In this document: in pieces, positions 1-5,623 of the stretch
Layout of the letters: each line of letters opens with the position of its first letter
Numbering within the stretch: position 1 is the first letter of the stretch
Origin: an uncultured Paracoccaceae bacterium
GTDB lineage: Bacteria; Pseudomonadota; Alphaproteobacteria; Rhodobacterales; Rhodobacteraceae
DNA: 6,900 nucleotides
Direction of reading: 5' to 3'
Assembly (NCBI GenBank): GCA_937132145.1
Contig: CAKZNY010000388.1
Span: 1-6,900, forward strand
Made by a program: the position numbers and the translations under genes
The notes under the pieces: model-generated
Databases searched by the model: none
Told to the model about the DNA's origin: nothing
The model's input: only the letters and a program-made list of their open reading frames with translations

Positions 1-6
1 CGTAAT

Positions 7-29
7 GGTGGGTGAATCACCCACCCTAC
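7..29 (-). repeat. REP palindrome copy 1 (divergent)
   Basis: The arms GGTGGGTG (7-14) and CACCCACC (18-25) pair perfectly around a 3-nt loop. They are followed by CTAC (26-29), which is GTAG when read on the minus strand. The stem is one pair shorter than in the other copies. Its fifth pair is G-C where the others have C-G, so both arms changed together. The right flank (CCCTACATT, then CGCCAA) also closely matches the flank of copy 3, so the repeat unit extends beyond the hairpin. Confidence 0.7.
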
Positions 30-68
30 ATTCCGCCAATCACAAACACCCCACCAAACCACCGCGCC

Positions 69-93
69 GTAAGGTGCGTGGTCTCCACGCACC
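69..93 (+). repeat. REP palindrome copy 2
   Basis: GTAA (69-72, one base from the usual GTAG) precedes a 9-bp stem, GGTGCGTGG (73-81) and CCACGCACC (85-93), with loop TCT. It is in plus orientation and forms an inverted pair with copy 3, a BIME-like arrangement of about 109 bp. Confidence 0.8.
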
Positions 94-152
94 ATTCCAC
101 CCCGTCCACAAACACCACCCATCAACCGTCCCGCCCGTTGAAACCTCGCAAC

Positions 153-177
153 GGTGCGCGGGGACCGCACACCCTAC
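153..177 (-). repeat. REP palindrome copy 3
   Basis: Arms GGTGCGCGG (153-161) and CCGCACACC (165-173) flank loop GGA and are followed by CTAC (174-177), so the element reads GTAG-hairpin on the minus strand. Relative to copy 2, one stem pair changed from T-A to C-G in both arms, while one other pair is a C-A mismatch. It is the inverted partner of copy 2. Confidence 0.8.
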
Positions 178-204
178 ATTTCGCCAACCTCAAATGTTGT
201 GGAT

Positions 205-225
205 TGCCAACCATTGCGATTGGCA
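205..225. repeat. Small inverted repeat in the REP spacer
   Basis: TGCCAA (205-210) and TTGGCA (220-225) are perfect 6-bp inverted arms with a 9-nt loop. It lacks the GTAG foot and the REP stem sequence, so it is not counted as a REP copy. No function can be assigned. Confidence 0.35.
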
Positions 226-250
226 TTTCGCCATTATCACATGTACGGAT

Positions 251-315
251 TTGTTGGCCCGTCGGGTTTGCGATGCCAATTTCATACGTGCGCGATTGTT
301 GACCCGTAGGGTGCG
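251..315 (+). repeat. Degenerate direct repeat of REP left flank
   Basis: TTGTTGGCCCGTCGGGTTTG (251-270) resembles TTGTTGACCCGTAGGGTGCG (296-315), which is the left flank and first stem bases of REP copy 4. The first unit keeps the flank but has lost the GTAG and the pairing arm. It could be a decayed REP or the result of a partial duplication. Confidence 0.45.
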
Positions 316-330
316 TGGTCCCCACGCACC
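306..330 (+). repeat. REP palindrome copy 4
   Basis: This is the cleanest copy: GTAG (306-309), arm GGTGCGTGG (310-318), loop TCC, arm CCACGCACC (322-330). It is in plus orientation and forms an inverted pair with copy 5 over about 124 bp. The DNA between them (CACAAACGCC, CAACCGTC, then CGCAAC before the next stem) resembles the spacer of the copy 2-copy 3 pair, so the two pairs look like diverged duplicates. Confidence 0.85.
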
Positions 331-404
331 GCTGCAACATCACCACAAACGCCGCGCCAACCGTCTTTCCCCTCCACCCTCACCGCGTGTCGCAACCGTC
401 GAAC

Positions 405-429
405 GGTGCGTGGGGACCACGCACCCTAC
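405..429 (-). repeat. REP palindrome copy 5
   Basis: Arms GGTGCGTGG (405-413) and CCACGCACC (417-425) flank loop GGA, followed by CTAC (426-429). Read on the minus strand it is identical to copy 4 through GTAG, stem and loop. It lies about 50 bp beyond the stop codon of the RAYT gene, on that gene's 3' side. Confidence 0.85.
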
Positions 430-479
430 GGTGTCATTGTCATATGTTTGGGATTGTTGATGCCATTATCAAACGCGGG

Positions 480-971
480 TTATTGCCATTCGGGTGGAAC
501 CCGTCCTTCCTTTATATCTCGATGGATTGACGAATACGGCCAATCCGCTGGCTTCTCCACCAAACCGTGTTTGACGGGGTTCTTCCAACAATATTCCACA
601 TGGGCGCGGTAATCGCCCTCGTCACGTATATGATGCTCCCAATATCGCCGTTGCCAAATCCCGCGCTCGCCTCGCCGTATATGGCTTGGGCGAACATGCC
701 CCTGCCCCACACCTCGTGAAAACCGCGCTTTGATAACCCGCCACCGTGTCGCATAATCGTCATCCCCGTCCGGCAACGTCATAACCATGTGTAAATGATC
801 CGGCAAAATAACAACCGCATCGATATAAAACCGGCGATCTGAAATCGTCCGCATAAACGCATCCCGCAAGCCGCCAACTTCGCGCACCAACAAATCTGAA
901 GTTCGATTCACCAAATTAACGGTAAAGAAGATGGTCGCACCGGAAAGCCGAGGACGTATGTAATTTGACAT
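480..971 (-). CDS. rayT: REP-associated tyrosine transposase (RAYT)
   Basis: HUH-superfamily Y1 single-strand nuclease of the TnpA_REP/RAYT family, which recognises GTAG-hairpin REP elements and cuts and joins their single-stranded form. The 163-aa product begins MSNYIRPRLSGATIFFTVNL, the usual family N-terminus. The metal-binding HxH motif is in LPDHLH (His59, His61). The C-terminal block YWEHHIRDEGDY...HVEYCWKNPVKHGLV carries the candidate catalytic Tyr127, aligning with Tyr115 of E. coli YafM as I recall that sequence. All key residues are present and length is normal, so it appears intact. I chose the ATG at 969-971; an ATG at 1124 would add 51 residues that are mostly translated promoter repeats and not family-like. 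The ribosome binding site before 971 is weak. Five REP copies lie just beyond its 3' end. Whether it still acts on them, or is domesticated, cannot be told from sequence. Confidence 0.9.
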   Translation of the reverse strand: MSNYIRPRLSGATIFFTVNLVNRTSDLLVREVGGLRDAFMRTISDRRFYIDAVVILPDHLHMVMTLPDGDDDYATRWRVIKARFSRGVGQGHVRPSHIRRGERGIWQRRYWEHHIRDEGDYRAHVEYCWKNPVKHGLVEKPADWPYSSIHRDIKEGRVPPEWQ

Positions 972-1033
972 CCCATCACAATCGCAAAACTTGGTTAATA
1001 AATCGTAACCGCAAAAGGGGGCGCTCCGCCACA

Positions 1034-1049
1034 TTAACCCCTCGTTAAC
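1034..1049 (+). promoter_or_regulatory. CtrA-type box TTAA-N7-TTAAC
   Basis: TTAACCCCTCGTTAAC matches the alphaproteobacterial CtrA consensus exactly. It lies between the divergent RAYT and fumC genes, about 63 bp upstream of the RAYT start and about 140 bp upstream of fumC. A related stretch at 995-1010 (TTAATAAATCG then TAACC) looks like a copy that has lost one base and no longer fits the consensus. Binding is inferred only. Confidence 0.4.
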
Positions 1050-1065
1050 CGCCCAAAATCGTACA

Positions 1066-1109
1066 TACGGGTTGTGTACGGGTTGTGTACGGGTTGTGTA
1101 CGGGTTGTG
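1066..1109 (+). repeat. Four tandem copies of an 11-bp unit
   Basis: The unit TACGGGTTGTG is repeated four times without error (1066-1076, 1077-1087, 1088-1098, 1099-1109). The 11-bp period is close to one turn of the helix, so any protein bound to each unit would sit on the same face. The array ends about 80 bp before the fumC start, in its presumed promoter region. It could be a simple slippage product or an array of regulator sites. Confidence 0.85.
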
Positions 1110-1138
1110 CACACCGCTTTTCACTCTTTTATTGATGC

Positions 1139-1168
1139 TTTCAGCCCCGTCCGCTACAACGATTATAG
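1139..1168 (+). promoter_or_regulatory. Possible fumC promoter
   Basis: A weak sigma-70-like arrangement is visible: TTTCAG (1139-1144) and TTATAG (1163-1168) separated by 18 bp, ending 22 bp before the fumC start. An alternative -10, GATTAT (1161-1166), gives 16 bp spacing. Neither hexamer is close to consensus, so this is a suggestion from position rather than from a strong motif. Confidence 0.25.
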
Positions 1169-1178
1169 CGCATAAATC

Positions 1179-1183
1179 AGGAG
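1179..1183 (+). promoter_or_regulatory. fumC ribosome binding site
   Basis: AGGAG lies 7 nt before the ATG at 1191. It is the strongest Shine-Dalgarno in the window and fixes the fumC start. Confidence 0.8.
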
Positions 1184-1190
1184 CATTCCG

Positions 1191-2582
1191 ATGACCAAAA
1201 CCCGCACCGAAACCGACAGCTTTGGCCCCCTAGAGGTCCCCTCAGACAAGTACTGGGGCGCCCAAACCCAGCGCTCCTTAATGAACTTTCCGATAGGTTG
1301 GGAGAAGCAACCAATCGCCATAATCCGCGCCCTCGGCGTCGTCAAAAAAGGCTGCGCACAGGCCAACATTTCCCTTGGCAATCTGCCCCCAGAAATCGGC
1401 GATAAAATCATCCAAGCCGCCTCCGAAGTCATCGACGGAACCCTCGACGATCACTTCCCCCTAGTAGTGTGGCAAACCGGTTCCGGCACCCAAACCAACA
1501 TGAACGCCAACGAAGTAATCGCCAACCGCGCGATCGAGCTTTCCGGCGGCGTAATCGGCTCCAAAACCCCCGTCCACCCCAACGATCATTGCAACATGGG
1601 CCAGTCCTCGAACGACACGTTCCCCACCGCCATGCACATCGCCATAGCCACCACCGCGCACGATATATTGCTACCGGGGTTAGAGAAACTCCACGCCGCC
1701 CTCGCTGCAAAATCCAACGAGTTCAAAGACATAATCAAAATAGGCCGCACCCACACCCAAGACGCAACCCCGTTAACCTTAGGCCAAGAATTCGGCGGCT
1801 ACGCCTTCCAAGTCGAGCAAGGCATCAAGCGCGTCACCCACGCATTGCTAAACATCTACCCCCTCGCCCAAGGCGGCACCGCCGTCGGCACCGGCCTGAA
1901 TACGACCAAAGGTTGGAGCGAATTAGTCGCCAAAAACATGGCCGAAATCACCGGCCTACCCTTCATCACCGCCCCCAATAAATTCGAGGCCCTAGCCGCC
2001 CACGACGCCCTAGTCGAGATGTCCGGCGCCCTGAAAACCGTCGCCGCATCAGTCTTCAAAATCGCCAACGACATCCGCCTCCTAGGCTCCGGCCCCCGCT
2101 GCGGTTTAGGCGAACTAATGCTCCCCGAAAACGAGCCCGGATCCTCCATCATGCCCGGCAAAGTAAACCCCACCCAAGTCGAAGCCATCACCCAGGTTTG
2201 CGCCCAAGTCATGGGCAACGACGCCGCCGTAGGCTTCGCCGGCTCGCAAGGCCATTTCGAGTTAAACGTTTATAAACCAATGATGGTCTATAACGTCCTT
2301 CAATCCATGCAATTGCTAGGCGATTCGTCCGTCGCCTTTACCGACAACTGCGTCGTGGGAATCGAGGCCGACGAGGAGCGGATTTCGAAATTAATGTGGG
2401 AAAGCTTGATGTTAGTGACTGCACTGGCCCCAGAAATCGGCTACGACAACGCCACCAAGGTCGCCAAGACCGCCCACAAAAACCGCACCACATTGCGGGA
2501 AGAGGCAATTAACCTTGGCTTGGTTGACGGCGAAACCTTTGACCGTATCGTGCAGCCAAAAGACATGATCGGCCCCAAATAA
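1191..2582 (+). CDS. fumC: Fumarate hydratase, class II
   Basis: Catalyses reversible hydration of fumarate to L-malate in the TCA cycle; an iron-independent cytosolic homotetramer in the aspartase/fumarase superfamily. The 463-aa length is normal. Residues line up with E. coli FumC numbering: SGT at 98-100, the second-site HPND at 129-132, SSN at 139-141, catalytic His188 in GRTHTQ, and the superfamily signature [11 protein letters not shown] at 317-327 with the catalytic-loop Ser318. The N-terminus ([24 protein letters not shown]) is typical, and an AGGAG 7 nt upstream supports the start. No key residue is missing. It is followed after 36 bp by the DUF4169 and ribbon-helix-helix genes on the same strand, probably one transcription unit. 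The FumC signature separates it from argininosuccinate lyase and aspartase; aspartase is unlikely because of the N-terminal and active-site match to FumC. Confidence 0.97.
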   Translation: MTKTRTETDSFGPLEVPSDKYWGAQTQRSLMNFPIGWEKQPIAIIRALGVVKKGCAQANISLGNLPPEIGDKIIQAASEVIDGTLDDHFPLVVWQTGSGTQTNMNANEVIANRAIELSGGVIGSKTPVHPNDHCNMGQSSNDTFPTAMHIAIATTAHDILLPGLEKLHAALAAKSNEFKDIIKIGRTHTQDATPLTLGQEFGGYAFQVEQGIKRVTHALLNIYPLAQGGTAVGTGLNTTKGWSELVAKNMAEITGLPFITAPNKFEALAAHDALVEMSGALKTVAASVFKIANDIRLLGSGPRCGLGELMLPENEPGSSIMPGKVNPTQVEAITQVCAQVMGNDAAVGFAGSQGHFELNVYKPMMVYNVLQSMQLLGDSSVAFTDNCVVGIEADEERISKLMWESLMLVTALAPEIGYDNATKVAKTAHKNRTTLREEAINLGLVDGETFDRIVQPKDMIGPK

Positions 2583-2586
2583 CTTG

Positions 2587-2613
2587 AAACCTGTCGTCGC
2601 GCGTGGCAGGTTT
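2587..2613 (+). promoter_or_regulatory. Hairpin over the DUF4169 ribosome binding site
   Basis: AAACCTG (2587-2593) and CAGGTTT (2607-2613) are perfect inverted arms; one further C-G pair can form inside a T-G wobble. The hairpin starts 4 nt after the fumC stop. Its 3' arm contains the AGG (2608-2610) that is the only plausible Shine-Dalgarno for the ATG at 2619. The structure may attenuate or regulate translation of the downstream gene. A terminator is less likely because only three T residues follow the stem. Confidence 0.45.
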
Positions 2614-2618
2614 GCACC

Positions 2619-2801
2619 ATGGGAAAACTCGTAAACCTCCGCACCGTTCGCAAACAGAAAACTCGCGAAACCATACGCGAAAAGCAAGCGCGCGTGGCAA
2701 AAAACGCAGGTGTCAAAGCGCGCGAGCGTGATCGGGTAGCAAAACAAAACGACCTGTCCGAGCGCGCCCTCGACGGGCACAAACGCGACAACGAGGTATA
2801 A
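2619..2801 (+). CDS. DUF4169 family small basic protein
   Basis: A 60-aa protein very rich in Lys, Arg and Glu, starting MGKLVNLRTVRKQK and ending with RALDGHKRDNEV. These two end blocks match what I recall of the DUF4169 family (pfam13770), small proteins from Rhodobacterales of unknown function. It has no cysteines, signal peptide or hydrophobic segment. The composition suggests one long charged helix, possibly nucleic-acid or ribosome binding, but that is inference. It lies 36 bp after fumC, and its stop codon is immediately followed by the ATG of the ribbon-helix-helix gene, so co-expression with that protein is likely. An AGG 8 nt upstream of the start lies inside a hairpin. Confidence 0.85.
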   Translation: MGKLVNLRTVRKQKTRETIREKQARVAKNAGVKARERDRVAKQNDLSERALDGHKRDNEV

Positions 2802-3053
2802 ATGCGCCCCGAAAAACACTCCCTGACCCTGCGCGGTCACCGCACCAGTGTGTCGCTGGAAAGCCAGTTCTGGAAAGCATTTCTGGAAATTTCAGCCCAT
2901 GAGGGCAAAACCATCAACGGCCTAGCCGCCCAGATAGACGAGGCCCGCGCCCCCGAAACCGGTCTCGCCACCGCTATCCGCGGCTACGTCCTGCAATGGT
3001 ATCAGGATCAGCACGAGGCGTTATCCGCAGGTAAATCCCGTCCGCAGACCTAA
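2802..3053 (+). CDS. Ribbon-helix-helix domain protein
   Basis: An 83-aa protein of the RHH_4 type (pfam13467 by recognition), usually dimeric DNA-binding proteins. The strand is around residues 12-20 (GHRTSVSLE), helix 1 about 21-34 (SQFWKAFLEISAHE), helix 2 about 37-50 (TINGLAAQIDEARA), and a further helix about 54-72 (GLATAIRGYVLQWYQ). It has no partner-toxin gene in the window, so a toxin-antitoxin role is not supported. It follows DUF4169 with no gap (TAA then ATG); an AGG 5 nt before the start overlaps the end of that gene, which suggests translational coupling. Its last 80 bp overlap the convergent P450 gene. Its targets are unknown; autoregulation or control of fumC would be a guess. 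Confidence 0.88.
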   Translation: MRPEKHSLTLRGHRTSVSLESQFWKAFLEISAHEGKTINGLAAQIDEARAPETGLATAIRGYVLQWYQDQHEALSAGKSRPQT

Positions 3054-4365
3054 CCGTCAGATGCGCTACCGGAACAGGCACGTCGCGCGTGGTTTCAAAC
3101 CGGAACGCCTTCAAGAACATCGCCAACATCAGCACGCCCTCGATTCGGCCAAAACCAGCACCGGGGCACACGCGCGGGCCTGCTGAAAACGGAATGAACG
3201 CATCACGTTTACGCGCCTTGCCATTATCCGTCTGCCAGCGATACGGGTCGAATTCGTCGGGGCGATCCCATAGCCGTTCGTGCCGCTGCAAATGCCACGG
3301 CGAGATGATCACCATAGAACCGGCAGGCACCGGGCAGCCCCGAAACTCGGTGGCCTCGACAGCATCGCGCAGGAACATCGGAACGGGTGGATAAAGGCGC
3401 AAAACCTCGTGAAACACATCCTTGGTAAACCGCATTTTAGACAAGTCCGACGGCTGCGGCGGGTCACTTAACAGCTTTGCCTCGCCCACCACCTCGTCCT
3501 GAACGCCTTCGTCCATCGCCAGCAAATAAAACGCCCAAGACAGCGCACTAGCCGAAGTTTCATGCCCTGCCAAAAAGAATATCGCGACCTGATCCACCAT
3601 CTCGGACTTCGAAAACCGGTAGCCGGTGCTCGGGTTCACCGCCGTCATCAAACTGGTCGCCAGATCATCCGGAGCAGTGCCCGCATCGATCTCTTTTTGC
3701 CGTGCATCCACCATTTCAACCAACAACGCGCGGATAACAGTTGCATGCCGCCCCGCCGATCTAGATCGAAATCTTGGCACCCATTTGGGTAATTTCAGCA
3801 AGGCGGGAATGCTCCAAAGCGGTTGTGTTCTCTGGTATTCGCGAAAAGAATGAAAAACCTTTTCGGCCACCTCCGCCGGAAGTGGCACAGAAAATAATGT
3901 GCGAAAAATTATGTCCGCAGCCAGATACGACGTTACAAATTCCATCTCGACAGGCTGGCCATCCGCGCGCCTCGCAAGTCGTCCAATCGCCGCCTCCCCC
4001 GCCTCGCGCATGCACAAAAACGCTTGGCGCGGGCAGCCTTTGAACGCTGGATTGATGATGTCGCGCTGGGCGCGCCACTGCTCGGCATTCGTTGTGAAAA
4101 TCGAATCCCCCAACAACGGGCGCAGGGTATCGGCAAGAACCTTGGACTTTGGGTAATTATCCACCTCGTCAATCAAAACACGGCGCACCAACGCAGGCTC
4201 GTTAACCAGAAACGAGCGATAAAACGGCAACCGAACCTGCGCCATCCACGCATGATACAACCGCGCTGGTTGCGAAGAAAACATATCGTGCCGGAACAAA
4301 GATATACGCTTGATCACACCGATTCCGTCGGGGCGCGAGGCGGGTTTGGGGGCCAGTTTAGCCAT
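2974..4365 (-). CDS. Cytochrome P450
   Basis: A heme-thiolate monooxygenase of 463 aa. The hallmarks are complete: C-helix WRAQR (Trp97, Arg101), I-helix oxygen-activation motif AGHETSAS (266-273), K-helix ExxR (Glu320, Arg323), PERF-like region DEFDPYRW (370-377), and the heme-binding loop FSAGPRVCPG (393-402) with Cys400 as iron ligand. There is no membrane anchor, so it is probably cytosolic, needing a ferredoxin and reductase that are not in this window. I chose the ATG at 4363-4365, preceded by GAGG at 6 nt spacing, over one 24 codons upstream that would give an atypical basic leader. The start overlaps the end of the hydrolase gene in ATGGCTAA, so the two are probably coupled and act in one pathway. 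The substrate cannot be read from sequence; a lipid or other hydrophobic compound is an inference from the membrane-anchored partner. The last 25 codons overlap the ribbon-helix-helix gene on the other strand. Confidence 0.95.
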   Translation of the reverse strand: MAKLAPKPASRPDGIGVIKRISLFRHDMFSSQPARLYHAWMAQVRLPFYRSFLVNEPALVRRVLIDEVDNYPKSKVLADTLRPLLGDSIFTTNAEQWRAQRDIINPAFKGCPRQAFLCMREAGEAAIGRLARRADGQPVEMEFVTSYLAADIIFRTLFSVPLPAEVAEKVFHSFREYQRTQPLWSIPALLKLPKWVPRFRSRSAGRHATVIRALLVEMVDARQKEIDAGTAPDDLATSLMTAVNPSTGYRFSKSEMVDQVAIFFLAGHETSASALSWAFYLLAMDEGVQDEVVGEAKLLSDPPQPSDLSKMRFTKDVFHEVLRLYPPVPMFLRDAVEATEFRGCPVPAGSMVIISPWHLQRHERLWDRPDEFDPYRWQTDNGKARKRDAFIPFSAGPRVCPGAGFGRIEGVLMLAMFLKAFRFETTRDVPVPVAHLTVRSADGIYLRITPRADPDTIAGRSRG

Positions 4366-5566
4366 CCCCGACCTCGACCGAAGTATGAGGTGAATACACT
4401 TTTTCAATAACTGACGCTGTCGAAGAACGGTGCGCAAAACGGGCCTTTAAGCTAATAGGGCCGGCCGTGATTTTGAAATAATCATATTCCACGGGGTAAT
4501 CGAAGGCGCATAAATACTGGATATGACGGCGGAAAAACTTCCAGCGCGTCGCGCGTTGCGTCTCGGCAGAAAGCGTTTGGCTGAACGCTGCTGAAATCAC
4601 GGTTGGTCCATATTTTTTGGTTAACGGCGCGGCCCCGCTAACCAGAACCGGATCCGAAAGCGCAAAGCACGCGCCGTCACCGGGGGCCGATACATCCAGC
4701 CACTTCACGTCACTCCTCGCTGATATTTGTTGCAAATCCCGGCGCAAATCCCATGCGTTTGGCAAGAATGCCGTAACCGGAATGGCCTGTCCCAATGTCA
4801 GCAATGCAAGTTTAGGGGCGTCCGCGCGACGGCGCAAAACCTCGGCGGCCAGAACCACCGCCAGATGTGCGCCCGATGAGTGGCCGACGATCATAACCTC
4901 GTCCATGTCGGAATCGAGTGCCTCGCAAATGCGGTCGCAGAACTTGTCCACACGGCTCCCCAAAACCTCTGGCATTGCCCCGCCGTCTTGTGCCCAAAAC
5001 GCAAAATCATGCAGCAGATAGTAGGCGAAAAAGTGTTTATCCCAACGGCGAAACAGCACCAACATCAGGTAGAATAGGGCCAGACCGAGCGCAAAACCGA
5101 CCGCGCCGCCAACAGCACCACCCAGAATATTTCCGAGCATCGCCGAAAACATAATCTGCCCCAGCAACACTACCACCGGATACATCGCCGCCAAGATCGG
5201 GGCTCGCCGCAGTCGCCGCAACGCCCCCAACGCGCCGCTCGAAACGTATAACCAAAGCGTTTTCAGCAATAACCAATAGGTCACGGGAATCGAGTTGCGC
5301 ATGGAATCGAACACAATGTCATTCCACAGCAAAAACTCGACGCGTGTGTCGGTTTCAACCCCGTCGATGTGCGTGTTTACCGCCCAGTGATACCGCTCCT
5401 GCTGGCCCGTAGAACCTTTGATCGACAGCTCGTATCCGGAAATTTCCGCCTGCTTTTTACCCTCGATTCGGTAAAGCTCCCGATAGCGGCGCGGCGGCAT
5501 CGGGTCATAGCCGGGGACGTAAAAAACATGCCGCCGGCGAACAGAAGGGTTAATAATTTCAGTCAT
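4358..5566 (-). CDS. Membrane-anchored alpha/beta hydrolase-like protein
   Basis: A 402-aa protein that I recognise only as alpha/beta-hydrolase-like. The N-terminal HVFYVPGYDP (13-22) resembles the first strand and oxyanion loop of that fold. GHSSGA (228-233) is a GxSxG nucleophile elbow with Ser230, preceded by a hydrophobic strand (DEVMIVGHS). Candidate acid and base are Asp291 or Asp297 (in DVSAPGDG) and His348 (in FRRHIQYL); these are guesses. Between the first strand and the elbow sit hydrophobic stretches at about 95-116, 123-145 and 147-172, the last two being clear membrane helices joined by a Gly-rich turn. So the catalytic part is probably held at the inner membrane. It is the first gene of the pair with the P450 and overlaps it by 8 nt. 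The start at 5566 lacks a good Shine-Dalgarno. An esterase or lipase-type activity is plausible, but the substrate is unknown. Confidence 0.75.
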   Translation of the reverse strand: MTEIINPSVRRRHVFYVPGYDPMPPRRYRELYRIEGKKQAEISGYELSIKGSTGQQERYHWAVNTHIDGVETDTRVEFLLWNDIVFDSMRNSIPVTYWLLLKTLWLYVSSGALGALRRLRRAPILAAMYPVVVLLGQIMFSAMLGNILGGAVGGAVGFALGLALFYLMLVLFRRWDKHFFAYYLLHDFAFWAQDGGAMPEVLGSRVDKFCDRICEALDSDMDEVMIVGHSSGAHLAVVLAAEVLRRRADAPKLALLTLGQAIPVTAFLPNAWDLRRDLQQISARSDVKWLDVSAPGDGACFALSDPVLVSGAAPLTKKYGPTVISAAFSQTLSAETQRATRWKFFRRHIQYLCAFDYPVEYDYFKITAGPISLKARFAHRSSTASVIEKVYSPHTSVEVGDG

Positions 5567-5623
5567 AGTTATTGAAAATACCAGATAAATTTACGATATT
5601 CTACAATACGAATATGGCTTATT
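5567..5623 (-). promoter_or_regulatory. AT-rich gap before the hydrolase gene
   Basis: The 57 bp between ccdA and the hydrolase gene is markedly AT-rich compared with the surrounding DNA. On the minus strand it contains TAGAAT (5603-5598), one base from a consensus -10, but without a clear -35 upstream. It is a plausible promoter for the hydrolase-P450 pair, though readthrough from ccdA is equally possible. I see no terminator hairpin here. Confidence 0.3.

Noticed and set aside
1..430. CRISPR array
   Set aside because: Repeats alternate in orientation, spacers differ in length and resemble one another, and no cas genes are present; the pattern is REP/BIME.
5..460. Long plus-strand open frame of 151 codons across the REP region
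   Set aside because: It translates the palindromes and spacers into His/Pro/Arg-rich text without family resemblance and has no ribosome binding site; openness comes from the GC-rich repeats.
1105..1113. DnaA box-like TTGTGCACA
   Set aside because: Two mismatches to TTATCCACA and a single site; no origin features nearby.
972..1124. Extended RAYT start 51 codons upstream
   Set aside because: The extra residues encode the 11-bp tandem repeat and promoter DNA, while the family N-terminus begins at the ATG at 969-971.
2619..3053. Toxin-antitoxin pair made of DUF4169 and RHH proteins
   Set aside because: The RHH gene comes second and is of the RHH_4 type, and the basic DUF4169 protein does not resemble a known toxin family.
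4366..4437. Extended P450 start 24 codons upstream
   Set aside because: The ATG at 4363-4365 has GAGG at good spacing and the extra basic residues lie inside the hydrolase gene.
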